Shown in pieces: positions 1 through 7,608 of a stretch of 13,116 nt of DNA (position 1 is its first letter; every line of letters begins with the position of its first letter). The notes under the pieces are model-generated. The model was not told where the DNA came from and searched no databases. It saw only the letters and a program-made list of their open reading frames with translations. This DNA is from an uncultured Chlorobiaceae bacterium (GTDB lineage Bacteria; Bacteroidota; Chlorobiia; Chlorobiales; Chlorobiaceae). The stretch lies in assembly GCA_903917955.1 (NCBI GenBank), contig CAIXCO010000063.1, positions 1 through 13,116 of the forward strand, in the 5' to 3' direction. The position numbers and the translations under genes are program-made.

Positions 1-452
1 ATTGCCATCAACTCTTTGAACGGTAATGCCCAGAAGGCAACGCACAGTTCCTGTTCATCAGTTGCACTGTTTGCCCCAACTCTGAATACTTGACATCTCC
101 CTGCCAATGAGCCAGCATATTCTCCGTGCGGGTCGATCATGAGCACCCGTGCACTGGGAAATTTTTTGTCGGCAATTGCTTTGATGACAATGCTGACGGC
201 GTTCGATTTACCACTGCCGGTGGCGCCAAGAATAGCGCAATGCCTGGAGATGAGTTTATCCATGTCAAGTTGCGCGGCAAGCCCTTCCGAGGCGCTTTGA
301 TTGCCGATGACAATCGACGATTGTTCGTTGTACCCTCCGTAGACGATGCGGAGGTCTTCATTGGTCACGAGATGTACCTGATCTCCCGAGGTGGGTGATT
401 GGAGCACACCTCTCTCGAAAAATGATCCGATCTGCTCGCCGACCAATATCAT
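1..452 (-). pseudogene. HerA-like ATPase, N-terminally truncated, runs off left edge
   Basis: Reading the minus strand from the ATG at 450-452 gives about 150 codons without a stop to the window edge. The product has the layout of a HerA/DUF87 DNA translocase: a beta-rich segment (VGEQIGSFFERGV, then GDQVHLVTNEDL), a Walker A motif GATGSGKSN at residues 76-84, and the HerA-typical IDPHGEY at residues 106-112. HerA proteins form hexameric dsDNA-translocating ATPases; in anti-phage operons they assemble with a SIR2 or nuclease partner. The first part of the usual N-terminal barrel is missing, because the SIR2 fragment lies immediately upstream. The ATG overlaps the stop of that fragment as ATGA, so translation may still be possible. 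The C-terminal half lies outside the window. Family assignment is firm; whether any function remains is unknown. Confidence 0.8.
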
Positions 453-706
453 GCGCAACCTGAACCGCAGGTGAAGAGAACAGCATCGTCCTGCTGAAGG
501 AAGGCACAAAGCCGGTCGATGAGGCCGACATAAGGCTGCTTTTTAGTGGTGCTATATTTCAGGTGCGATGGGTAAATCAAAATTGATTCTGCGGTTGCAC
601 TTCTGTCGCGAATAACGGCTTGGTCTCTCTCGCGATACGTCCATCCCAGTGAACCGTGCATTTTCCAGAGTTTTACCAGTTGAGGCCATATCCGTTGCTG
701 ACTCAA
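449..706 (-). pseudogene. SIR2-family (SIR2-HerA type) NADase fragment
   Basis: This 85-codon frame holds an internal piece of a SIR2_2-type protein: LVKLWKMHGSLGW (the LHGS motif of the family), then ILIYPSHLKYS, then YVGLIDRLCAFLQQDDAVLFTCG. In full-length relatives the last motif continues as CGYSFGD and about 100 more residues; here it breaks after CG and stops within five codons. The N-terminal Rossmann half with the NAD site is also gone, because sequence above about 700 belongs to a different relic. The partner HerA gene follows on the same strand. SIR2-HerA is an established NAD-depleting anti-phage system, and this copy should be non-functional. The annotated ATG is probably not a native start. 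Confidence 0.75.
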
Positions 707-764
707 GTGGTCAGAGACTCAGGTAAGCCCTATGGCTCATTTTGTATACTTGTTGTTATATTTT
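700..764 (+). repeat. Direct repeat copy 1 (toxin-gene relic)
   Basis: Matches 12748-12815 in the same orientation. Both share an 11-base block (GACTCAAGTGG) and then a block of about 45 bases with three mismatches that runs through TATGGCTCATTTTGTAT. This copy is four bases shorter between the two blocks, which would shift the frame, and its reading ends in TAA at 763-765. In copy 2 the same sequence reads LKWTKGGSGK, which resembles the middle of RelE-type toxins. I therefore take it as a toxin-gene scrap rather than an attachment site. Confidence 0.6.
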
Positions 765-777
765 AAAAATACAGCAT

Positions 778-853
778 TGTAGGCCAAAGCGGCATTTGTA
801 CCTGACTTTTCAGTAAGTTGAATTGGCCTTTGACCATATCATGTTGCTCTATG
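778..853 (-). pseudogene. Relic of Rpn-type PD-(D/E)XK family C-terminus
   Basis: On the minus strand this reads IEQHDMVKGQFNLLKSQVQM. It matches VERIGMIRGQYTLLKSQLEC in the gene at 12007-12534, and the DNA identity is visible (for example CTGACTTTTCAGTAAG in both). Only about 25 codons of the helical C-terminal region remain, with no start and no nuclease core. Its proximity to repeat copy 1 mirrors the right-hand end, where an Rpn relic and repeat copy 2 also lie together. Confidence 0.6.
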
Positions 854-904
854 ATTATAATATTTTAATGAATAGTAAGTGTTCATAATTTTATTAAATT
901 ATTG

Positions 905-1246
905 ATGGACATTTCATTTGAAAGAAAAGATCTGAGGAAATACGCAAATGATGATCGTTTGGCAGTGCGCAAGCTTGGGTCGAGAAGAGCTGAGTTATTC
1001 AAGCAACGGCTCGATGACTTGAGAGCAGCAGAAACTCTTGAAGATGTCCGCAACCTGCCAGGTCACTACCATGAAATGAGAGAAAATCGTAAAGGCCAAT
1101 GGGCATGTGATTTGGACCAACCGTACAGGATGATTTTCGTCCCTCAAGAGAACCCGATTCCTGCGAACAAGGATGCGCAATACATTTGGCTTGAAATTAA
1201 GGGTGTAGAAATTGTTGAAATCGTGAACTATCACAAAGAAGGCTGA
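905..1246 (+). CDS. higB: HigB/RelE-family toxin
   Basis: 113 residues from the ATG at 905 (a TTG at 902 is directly adjacent, so the start is ambiguous by one codon; no clear Shine-Dalgarno). The sequence fits the HigB branch of the RelE/ParE fold: a basic helical N-terminus (ERKDLRKYAND), the mid motif LEDVRNLPGHYHEMRENRKGQWACDL, then YRMIFVP and a C-terminal IEIVEIVNYHKE strand. Family members are ribosome-dependent or free mRNA endonucleases. It ends two bases before the HigA-type gene, the toxin-first order typical of higBA. The module should be autoregulated through the HigA HTH; the AT-rich stretch 850-900 is the likely control region. No lesion is visible. The toxin could equally be called generic RelE/ParE. 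Confidence 0.85.
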   Translation: MDISFERKDLRKYANDDRLAVRKLGSRRAELFKQRLDDLRAAETLEDVRNLPGHYHEMRENRKGQWACDLDQPYRMIFVPQENPIPANKDAQYIWLEIKGVEIVEIVNYHKEG

Positions 1247-1248
1247 AT

Positions 1249-2340
1249 ATGACGAAGCGTAATGAATATATCCCACAAACGGTTAGCCACCCTGGGCTTA
1301 CCTTGCGGGAAAAGCTGGTAGAACTGGGTATGAGCCAGAAAGAGTTTGCCGTGCGTACCGGTAAACCAGAACAGACCATTGTTAAAGTTATCAATGGAGA
1401 GAGCTCCCTTACTCCCGGTATGGCGGTGCAGTTTGAATCAGTACTTGGAATCCCTGCGAATTTCTGGTTGAACCGCCAGCAGAACTACGATGAGGCGCTT
1501 GCTCGAGAAAAGCGAAGAGAACTCTTGGCCTTGGCGCGAACATGGGCCTCGTCGTTTCCCTACGCTCAGATGGTAAAACGTGGCTGGTTGCCCAAAAAAA
1601 AGAGCTGGGAGGAAAAAGCAGAGGCAGTGTTATGTTTTTTTGCTATGTCTGGCCCGAAGGCTTGGGAAGAATATTACTTGACTCAAAAACTGAAGGTTAG
1701 CTTTCGGATCTCTTTAGCCCATTTTAGCGAGCCTTACGCCATTTCTGCCTGGTTGCGCCAAGGTGAACTCAGTGCCATGGAGCTTGACGCACCTTCTTTC
1801 AGTGAAAAAACATTTAAAACAAATCTTGAAAGCATTAAAAAAGTCATGGCCGAGCATCCTGACGATTTTTTCCCGCTTCTTCAGCAGTTATGTTTAGAGG
1901 CAGGGGTAAAGGTTGTTTACACACCGTGCCTGCCAAAAGCTCCGATTCACGGTTCAACCCGATGGTTGCACGACAACACCCCATTGATTCAACTGTCAGC
2001 ACGTTATAAACAGAACGACCGTTTCTGGTTTACCTTTTTTCATGAAGCTGGTCATATTCTTCTCCACGGAAAAAAATATATCTCATTGGAAGACGATTGT
2101 TTTGAGGCGGAGGACAAAGTTAAAGAGGCAGAAGCTGATGCTTTTGCGGAGAGGTGGACTTTTTCGGAAGAGGAGGAACGTGCAGTCATTGAGTCTGGTG
2201 CATTGACGGAAAGCGCTATCATCGATTTTGCTCAAAAATTCGGCACTCATCCAGCCATGATTATAGGACGATTCCATCATAAAAAGTTGCTCCCTTACCA
2301 TATTGGCCGTCAGTTTATTCAGCCGGTTTATTTTGACTGA
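1249..2340 (+). CDS. higA: HigA-type XRE antitoxin/regulator fused to ImmA/IrrE metallopeptidase
   Basis: 363 residues, ATG two bases after the toxin stop, so very probably translated together with it. Residues 14-75 are a HigA-type helix-turn-helix (HPGLTLREKLVELGMSQKEFAVRTG, then NFWLNRQQNYDE). Residues about 215-330 are a zinc peptidase of the ImmA/IrrE (DUF955) family, with HEAGH at 265-269 and a following EAEADAFA segment near 293-300 that supplies the third ligand. In this family the peptidase cleaves a repressor or senses stress, while the HTH binds the operon promoter. This gives an antitoxin of more than three times the usual HigA length. The STAND gene starts 33 bases downstream, so the protein may also control it. 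All motifs are intact. Confidence 0.85.
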   Translation: MTKRNEYIPQTVSHPGLTLREKLVELGMSQKEFAVRTGKPEQTIVKVINGESSLTPGMAVQFESVLGIPANFWLNRQQNYDEALAREKRRELLALARTWASSFPYAQMVKRGWLPKKKSWEEKAEAVLCFFAMSGPKAWEEYYLTQKLKVSFRISLAHFSEPYAISAWLRQGELSAMELDAPSFSEKTFKTNLESIKKVMAEHPDDFFPLLQQLCLEAGVKVVYTPCLPKAPIHGSTRWLHDNTPLIQLSARYKQNDRFWFTFFHEAGHILLHGKKYISLEDDCFEAEDKVKEAEADAFAERWTFSEEEERAVIESGALTESAIIDFAQKFGTHPAMIIGRFHHKKLLPYHIGRQFIQPVYFD

Positions 2341-2373
2341 CAGTTTCAACTTGACCATTTCAATAATTGAATT

Positions 2374-4491
2374 ATGGAACAAATAATTGAAGCCATACTC
2401 AGTGCGATTAAATTTTTATACTATCGTTATCAAAATCAGAAAGCCGCAAGTGATTTAAAGCCATATTTTAATTATCTGGATGTAAAGGCAAAACGCGATT
2501 TATTTGTTGAAAGTAAGTTGCAGTATGATTCTCCAACACGGGAGGAGGAGCCTGGGTACAGGAGTAATATTCCTAACAAGAAACCGTTAATTCCTTTCTT
2601 TATCAAAACCGCCTTTAATGAAAAAAAAGTGAGTGACAAGTTTTATCTTGTTCTTGCTGATTCAGGAATGGGAAAGACCACGTTCCTTATTAATTTATTT
2701 ATTCGCTATAATTCATTTTCCAACTTTAATCGACACTATAATATCAAGCTGTTTCCTTTTGGGTACAATGGTGATATTCTTGAAAAAATAAAAGAGATAC
2801 CAAAAGAGGAGATAAGCAAGACTATATTGTTGCTTGATGCTTTTGATGAATATAGCAAAATACTTCCTCCAGTTACACCTGATGGCCATACCGACGATGA
2901 ACGATTTTGTAAAGTACTGGATGAAGTTGTTAAAGCTGTGCAGGATTTTCGTGAAGTGGTGATTACGAGTCGTACGCAATATTTACCTCGTCAGGAAGAC
3001 AAAGATTATAAATTACAAATCCCAAGTTTCGATGAAAACGGGTTTCATAAACTTGTGAAATTATATCTTTCACCTTTTGATGACAAGGAAATTCGTTCTT
3101 ATTTGAATAAAAAATATGGGGTTTTAAAGTTTTGGAATAAAAAGAAAAAGCAGAAAGCATTTGAAATTATTCACAATTCTCAAAAACTGATGGTTCGTCC
3201 CATGTTGCTTTATTATATTGACTTCCTCATTGAGGATAATCAACAATATTCAAATACCTATCAGATCTATGACGCGCTTGTTAATAAATGGATTGAACGC
3301 GAAGTAAATAAACGGAAGCCTTATGATAATGAACGAGAAAAATTCGCACAAGATCTTTGGAGTTATTCAGAAAAGGTTGCTCTGAAGATTTATGAAAAAC
3401 GAAAAGAGATCACAAATTTTCAGTTGCCAAAAGTTGATGCCATTACTATTGATGTTAAACTCAAACAGTACCAGATGACAGGTCAGTCACTGCTTACGCG
3501 CGACTTTTACAATAACTGGAAATTTGCTCATAGATCCATTCTTGAATTTTTTCTTGCTAAAAAAATTGTTGACACGATTCATTCAAAAAATTATGATTTC
3601 GCTCTGTCATTTGAATTTGCCGGTATGGATATGGCTCGACAATTCTGTTTTGAGAAACTGGATCCTCATATTTTTGCTCTTATTGGGAAATATGTACGGG
3701 TAAAGGGTGGTGATTTTTTGATGGGCAGCCCGGATGACGAAGTTGACAGGTTTTCGAATGAAACACAACATGAGGTGAGAGTAAGTACCTTTTATCTCTG
3801 CAAATATGCCGTTACGGTTGCTGATTTTCATAAATTTATAGCGGATTCTGGCTATCTGACCGATGCGGAGCGCGGTGGCGGAAGCTATTTATGGGATGGA
3901 AAAAGCTTGACACTGAGAGCCGGGGTAAACTGGCGTCATAGTATTGTGGGTAATGAACGGGAGGTTGGTGAGTATAATCATCCTGTACTACACGTCAGTT
4001 GGAACGATGCCGTCGCTTATTGCCACTGGTTGTCGGAGAAAACAGGCAAGAGTTTCCGGTTGCCGAGTGAGGCTGAGTGGGAGTATGCCTGTCGGGCAGG
4101 TGAGCCGAAACCGTTTTCTACCGGTGATAATCTGACAACGGCACAGGCGAACTATCACGGAGATGCTCCTTATAACAACAACGAAAAAGGGGTTTTCAGA
4201 TACAATACCGTACCTGTTTACTATTTTAAGCCTAATGGGTGGGGTTTGTATAATATGCATGGCAATGTGTTGGAGTGGTGCCGCGACTGGTATGGTGAGA
4301 ACTATTATGATGAATGTGAGGCAAAAGGTATGGTAGAGAATCCACAAGGTATCGAAAATGGTTCGTACCGTGTGATTCGTGGCGGGAGCTGGCGCAGCGG
4401 TGCCGAGATTTGTCGGTCGGCTGATCGGGGCAGCGGCACCCCCGGCCTCCGGTACTTCAACGTTGGCTTCCGCCTGGTTTTCGTCCCGTAG
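2374..4491 (+). CDS. NACHT/STAND NTPase with C-terminal FGE (C-type-lectin) domain, DGR-type variable protein
   Basis: 705 residues. After a short N-terminal helical region comes a STAND-type P-loop NTPase: Walker A ADSGMGKT at 95-102, Walker B ILLLDAFDE at 151-159, sensor-like VVITSR at 195-200, and FAHRSILEFFLA at 384-395, the conserved end of the NTPase/helical arm. From about 437 (VRVKGGDFLMGSP) to 704 lies a complete FGE-sulfatase/SUMF1 fold (RLPSEAEWEYACRAG, GLYNMHGNVLEWCRDWY, IRGGSW...GFRLV). STAND proteins oligomerise on sensing a trigger. The FGE/CLec fold is a known ligand-binding target of diversity-generating retroelements. I see no obvious toxic effector domain at the N-terminus; the short helical segment may recruit one. 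The gene sits 33 bases after the higA-immA gene, without a clear ribosome site. It appears intact. Confidence 0.85.
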   Translation: MEQIIEAILSAIKFLYYRYQNQKAASDLKPYFNYLDVKAKRDLFVESKLQYDSPTREEEPGYRSNIPNKKPLIPFFIKTAFNEKKVSDKFYLVLADSGMGKTTFLINLFIRYNSFSNFNRHYNIKLFPFGYNGDILEKIKEIPKEEISKTILLLDAFDEYSKILPPVTPDGHTDDERFCKVLDEVVKAVQDFREVVITSRTQYLPRQEDKDYKLQIPSFDENGFHKLVKLYLSPFDDKEIRSYLNKKYGVLKFWNKKKKQKAFEIIHNSQKLMVRPMLLYYIDFLIEDNQQYSNTYQIYDALVNKWIEREVNKRKPYDNEREKFAQDLWSYSEKVALKIYEKRKEITNFQLPKVDAITIDVKLKQYQMTGQSLLTRDFYNNWKFAHRSILEFFLAKKIVDTIHSKNYDFALSFEFAGMDMARQFCFEKLDPHIFALIGKYVRVKGGDFLMGSPDDEVDRFSNETQHEVRVSTFYLCKYAVTVADFHKFIADSGYLTDAERGGGSYLWDGKSLTLRAGVNWRHSIVGNEREVGEYNHPVLHVSWNDAVAYCHWLSEKTGKSFRLPSEAEWEYACRAGEPKPFSTGDNLTTAQANYHGDAPYNNNEKGVFRYNTVPVYYFKPNGWGLYNMHGNVLEWCRDWYGENYYDECEAKGMVENPQGIENGSYRVIRGGSWRSGAEICRSADRGSGTPGLRYFNVGFRLVFVP
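4378..4491 (+). other. Candidate DGR variable region (VR)
   Basis: The last 37 codons of the STAND-FGE gene, starting at IRGGSW. In DGR targets with this fold, the template carries AAY (Asn) codons that adenine mutagenesis turns into NNY. At the positions where relatives have Asn the codons here are CGC, AGC, GGT (674-676), ATT (679), GAT (684), GGC, AGC, GGC (686-688), CTC (692), TAC, TTC, AAC (694-696). All twelve end in a pyrimidine, and they sit among conserved framework codons (Ala-Glu, Cys-Arg-Ser-Ala, Arg, Thr-Pro-Gly, Val-Gly-Phe-Arg). The GC-rich end after 4462 would be the place for an initiation-of-homing sequence. No matching template repeat is visible in the window, so the assignment rests on the pattern and on fold knowledge. 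Confidence 0.65.
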
Positions 4492-4542
4492 TCAGTTGGT
4501 AGCTCATTCCGGCTTTGTTTTTGAGCGAGAGGACAGTTACAA

Positions 4543-4591
4543 AAATTGTGGAGAACGGCTGTGAGGGACGAACTGCCGTGCACCACAATTT
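4543..4591 (+). repeat. Inverted repeat 51 bases downstream of the variable region
   Basis: Arms AAATTGTGG..ACGGC (4543-4559) and GCCGT..CCACAATTT (4575-4591) pair with nine plus five bases, a three-base internal mismatch and a 15-base loop. No T-run follows, so it is not a standard intrinsic terminator. Hairpins or cruciforms downstream of the homing site occur in characterised DGRs; here the distance from the variable region is rather long. A random or relic hairpin remains possible. Confidence 0.5.
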
Positions 4592-4742
4592 GGCGGTAAC
4601 CACCGACTACAGAAACGGTCGCCGAAGGCGGCCCGACGATATTTTTGAAAAAAGAGTTGCCACCCATCTTGGCCCCGAGTCATGCCGCGATATTCAGCAA
4701 TGGTATGTGGATGCGTTGACAGGGAGAATCGCATCCTCTTGA
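4578..4742 (+). pseudogene. Possible relic of a group II intron ORF N-terminus
   Basis: An open frame of 54 codons from a GTG ends at TGA 4740-4742. It contains RRPDDIFEKRVATHLGPESC and, 11 residues on, ALTGRIAS. GPESC followed by a short spacer and EALTG is a pattern I recall from the N-terminal leader of bacterial group II intron maturases; there the protein continues into the reverse transcriptase, which is absent here. The identification is from memory of a short motif and is tentative. No intron 5' end or domain V could be recognised. Confidence 0.35.
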
Positions 4743-4882
4743 ACAGCGAATGATAAGAATGGCTACCCGAAGCTAAATGATTAGAATTGGATGGCTTGTT
4801 TCATTGAAGCGAAAAAACGAAAGAGTAGTATCGTAACCAATAGGAAGATCCGTTACTGTGAATCGCAAAACAAAGAAAAAGT

Positions 4883-5848
4883 ATGAGCGAATTATTATCT
4901 CAGCAGTTATGCCTCTCTGATATTCATTCTGATCCGTCCGAAACACAAAAAGAGACCAAAAACGCTTTGGATCAACTATTCAGCCTGACCATACAATATC
5001 GGTCAAGCCAAGCCTATCTTGATTTGCTAACGTTTATATCGAAGTTTAAATTTTACTCTCCGTTCAATGCATTCCTTATCCATACCCAAAAAAGAGGGGC
5101 TGCATACGTGGCAACACCTCAACGCTGGCTGAATGATTATGGCCGGAGCATAAAATCTGAAGCCCAGCCGATTGTGATTCTGCAGCCAATGGGGCCTGTT
5201 ATGTTTGTCTTTGATGTGAGTGAGACGGAAGAGATTCCGAGTGCCAAAAATATAAAACCGTTGCCACCTGAAATTGGTAAACCTTTTGAGGTTCAGGCAG
5301 GGATGTTGAAAGGCAATCAGCTTGAGCTGGTTATTGAAAATGCTAAACGGGATGGCGTCAGGATCACAATGACTAATGACGGCTCGCAATCTGCGGGACT
5401 GATTCGTTGGGCTCGTATCAATCAACCTGTCGGTTCCCAGGATGTTTTATCTGGCTATCAAAAAAACAGAAAACCGCTATTTGCTCCTTTTACAGTAAAA
5501 TATGAGATGTTCGTCAACGCAAACGGTCAAAGCCCTGGGGCTCAGTATGCCACCATAGCGCATGAACTTGCCCACCTCTATTGCGGCCATCTTGGAACAC
5601 CGGATATCAAACTTTGGCCTGATCGACAGCGACTCAATCACGTAACAGAAGAGTTTGAGGCCGAATCGGTCTCGTTTATGGTTTGCCAGCGTCAGGGTAT
5701 TCAGACCACATCACCGGAATACCTGTCACAGTTTGTTAAAGATCATGCAGACATACCCACCATCAGCATGGAATCTGTGATGAAAGCTGCTGGGCTTATT
5801 GAAAGCATGAGTAGCCAGCGATTGAAATTGAGAAAAGAGAAAAGATAG
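4883..5848 (+). CDS. ArdC/IrrE-like zinc metallopeptidase
   Basis: 321 residues from an ATG with only weak A-rich spacing upstream. The N-terminal ~110 residues (FYSPFNAFLIHTQKRGA, then TPQRWLNDYGRSIK, then IVILQPMGPVMFVFD) match the layout of ArdC-type N-domains. The peptidase has HELAHLYCGH with HELAH at 227-231 and a helix EEFEAESVSFMVCQ at 256-269 that carries the third zinc ligand. The tail EYLSQFVKDHADIPTISMESVMKAAGLI is duplicated as a relic at 9242. Such proteins occur on plasmids and mobile islands as antirestriction proteins or as IrrE/ImmA-like regulators; the substrate here cannot be told. The stop overlaps the first codon of the following broken gene, so the two were probably co-translated. 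No lesion is seen. Confidence 0.75.
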   Translation: MSELLSQQLCLSDIHSDPSETQKETKNALDQLFSLTIQYRSSQAYLDLLTFISKFKFYSPFNAFLIHTQKRGAAYVATPQRWLNDYGRSIKSEAQPIVILQPMGPVMFVFDVSETEEIPSAKNIKPLPPEIGKPFEVQAGMLKGNQLELVIENAKRDGVRITMTNDGSQSAGLIRWARINQPVGSQDVLSGYQKNRKPLFAPFTVKYEMFVNANGQSPGAQYATIAHELAHLYCGHLGTPDIKLWPDRQRLNHVTEEFEAESVSFMVCQRQGIQTTSPEYLSQFVKDHADIPTISMESVMKAAGLIESMSSQRLKLRKEKR

Positions 5849-6205
5849 AGTATGAACTTAAAATTAATTGGAATCGGTATCTGGATGCCCTTTATACATG
5901 GTTCAGGCAGGATTTTATTGACAGTAAACCGGTTTTTCAAGGCCGACGGCTTGGCTTGAAGCGTTACCCGCTGAGCCTTGGCAAGGAAGCCACGTTTTGG
6001 CATATAATCTCGGAGGGAAAAAACGAAGATGATCGACTTCCCGATTTCAGAAGGTGCGAGCGTATTCGCTGGCCGAAGCAGGTAATTGAGCATGATACTG
6101 ATCCGGCCATAAAGGTTTGGCGAAATCAGCGCGGACGCGAGGAAAGAATTTGAGCAAAGGAAATTACAGAAGGAATATGAAGAATATCAGCGGAAAAAGA
6201 GCTGA
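5845..6205 (+). pseudogene. Small conserved gene, start codon lost and internal deletion (possible PBECR-type nuclease)
   Basis: A frame from ATA 5845 reads IEYELKINWNRYLDALYTWF, then SLGKEATFWHIISEGK, then RRCERIRWPKQVIEHD and GREERI, and stops at TGA 6151. Sixteen codons of the expected C-terminus (QRKLQKEYEEYQRKKS) continue in another frame to TGA 6203-6205. Relatives I recall run about 140 residues, with a hydrophobic strand pair between these two parts, so roughly 30 residues are deleted with a frameshift. No ATG or GTG exists at the 5' end of the frame: the codon where Met is expected is ATA, which overlaps the metallopeptidase stop. I believe the family belongs to the small RelE/barnase-like PBECR nucleases, but that is uncertain. 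Confidence 0.55.
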
Positions 6206-6453
6206 AAATGCTGAAGCCGCCCCGAAGGACGGCCTCGTTACTCCTTCCACACATGGTGGATGAGCTGCCTTAATATCGTTCATTACAGACAAAAAGTCAA
6301 GGGGGAACGATCAGGAAAGAAAAATATAGTTATGGTTTCTCACTTTCTCCAACATCAAAATTGTTTTTCATCCTGTCAACTCTAAACAAGATGATGAGAA
6401 TTGGACGGTTTTTTTATTAAAAAAAGAGATTATAACCGGATGGAGATGAAAAG

Positions 6454-7205
6454 ATGAGCAAGAAAAAAGAGGTCTCTGTTGTTCGCTCCTCGGCTGCTGA
6501 ATATCTGACCTTTGTTGCGGCTGGCGGCAATTCAGAGGCAAGTGTGGAAATGCGCTATGAGGACGAGAATATCTGGCTGACGCAGAAGATGATGGCCACT
6601 CTGTATGATGTCTCGGTTTCGGCTGTCAACCAGCACTTGAAACGTATTTTTGCCGATAATGAGCTGGAGCCAGGGGCAACTGTTAAGAAATACTTAATAG
6701 TTCAAACTGAGGGTGGTCGGGAAGTTCGGCGTGAAGTGGAGCACTATAATCTTCAGGCGATAATCTCCGTCGGCTTCAAAATTGAAAGCGTGCCGATCAC
6801 CAGAAAGAAAACATGGGTCTGACCAGTTGGGAGGGGGCTCCGCAAGGGAAGATCCACAAGTATGATGCCTCCATTGCAAAGAACTATCTGACCGGGTTTG
6901 AGCTTGAGCAGATGCAGCGTATCGTTTCTGCCTATCTGGATATGGCGGAACTACATGCCATGCGGCGTATCCCTATGACCATGGCAGACTGGGAAGAACG
7001 CTTGGGCGGTTTTTTGAAACTTTGGGATCGGGAAATTTTGCAGGATGCAGGCAAGGTGAGCGCAGAAATTGCCAAAGCTCATGCTGAGAGTGAGTTTGAG
7101 AAATACCGCATTGTACAGGATCGGCTGTTTGAGAGCGATTTTGATAAAGTGGTAAAACGGATTGAGGCCTCGCGGAAAAAAGGAGAGGAACCTGACAAGT
7201 CGTAA
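6454..7205 (+). pseudogene. RhuM-family protein, broken by internal deletion
   Basis: A good ribosome site (GGAG nine bases before the ATG) precedes MSKKKEVSVVRSSAAEYL. The N-terminal part, through IWLTQKMMATLYDVSVSAVNQHLKRIF and EVEHYNLQAIISVGFKIES, is typical of RhuM. Full-length members (about 330 residues) go on with a long helical part before ADHQKENMGLTSWEG. Here the sequence jumps directly from codon 112 into that segment in another reading frame, so frame 1 ends at 6822 and the C-terminal half resumes in frame 3 (to 7205). About 100 residues are missing. RhuM genes are found on pathogenicity and defence islands; the molecular role is unclear, with a DNA-binding N-terminus likely. The N-terminal 122-residue product could still be made. 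Confidence 0.85.
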
Positions 7206-7590
7206 GTCGGGAGATATCAGTGTCAGGGAGATGATTGAACACCGGGGTGATATCCATCATATTTTTCCTCGGCAGTATTTTAAGGAACATGGTTTCAGCC
7301 AGAGCCAGTATAATCAGGTAGCGAACTATGTCTATGTTCAGCAGGAGATTAACATCAAAGTAGGGAAGCGCTCTCCGGCAGACTCTATCGGTCAAATCCG
7401 TGAGCAATGTCAAAGCGGGAAGCTTGCTTTTGGCGGTATTGATACTCTTCCGGATTTTGAAGCAAACCTTGAGGCCAACTGCATCCCCGGTAATATTTAT
7501 GAGATGACGTTAGAGGATTACGAGGATTTTCTTGGGGCTCGCCGAATATTGATGGCAAAGAAAATCAAAAGCTTTTATCAAAATCTATAA
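7162..7590 (+). pseudogene. C-terminal HNH fragment of a DUF262/GmrSD-like protein (copy A)
   Basis: 142 codons in a frame overlapping the 3' end of rhuM; the only 5' start is a TTG at 7162 inside rhuM, with an ATG at 7231 as an alternative. Homology begins near DISVREMIEHRGDIHHIFP. HHIFPRQY is the first part of the DUF1524-type HNH motif, and YNQVANYVYVQQEINIKVGKRSPAD is the Asn-containing second part. The C-terminus LGARRILMAKKIKSFYQNL ends naturally. The N-terminal DUF262 domain (usually several hundred residues) is entirely absent. GmrSD-type proteins cut modified DNA. The same fused arrangement exists in copy B, so truncation came before duplication. Both copies keep a frame of identical length, which may mean that the fragment is translated. 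Confidence 0.7.
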
Positions 7591-7608
7591 CGAAATAACC
7601 CGGTTGCC

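Noticed and set aside
126..398. 90-codon plus-strand frame at the left edge
   Set aside because: Antisense to the HerA frame, which shows Walker A and IDPHGEY.
830..861. TTGACC and TATAAT upstream of higB as a promoter
   Set aside because: Spacing of 20 bases is too long and the area is AT-rich enough to give such hits by chance.
4305..4667. 120-codon minus-strand frame across the FGE end and the region behind it
   Set aside because: Antisense to the conserved FGE/variable region; length explained by the GC-rich codons of the plus strand.
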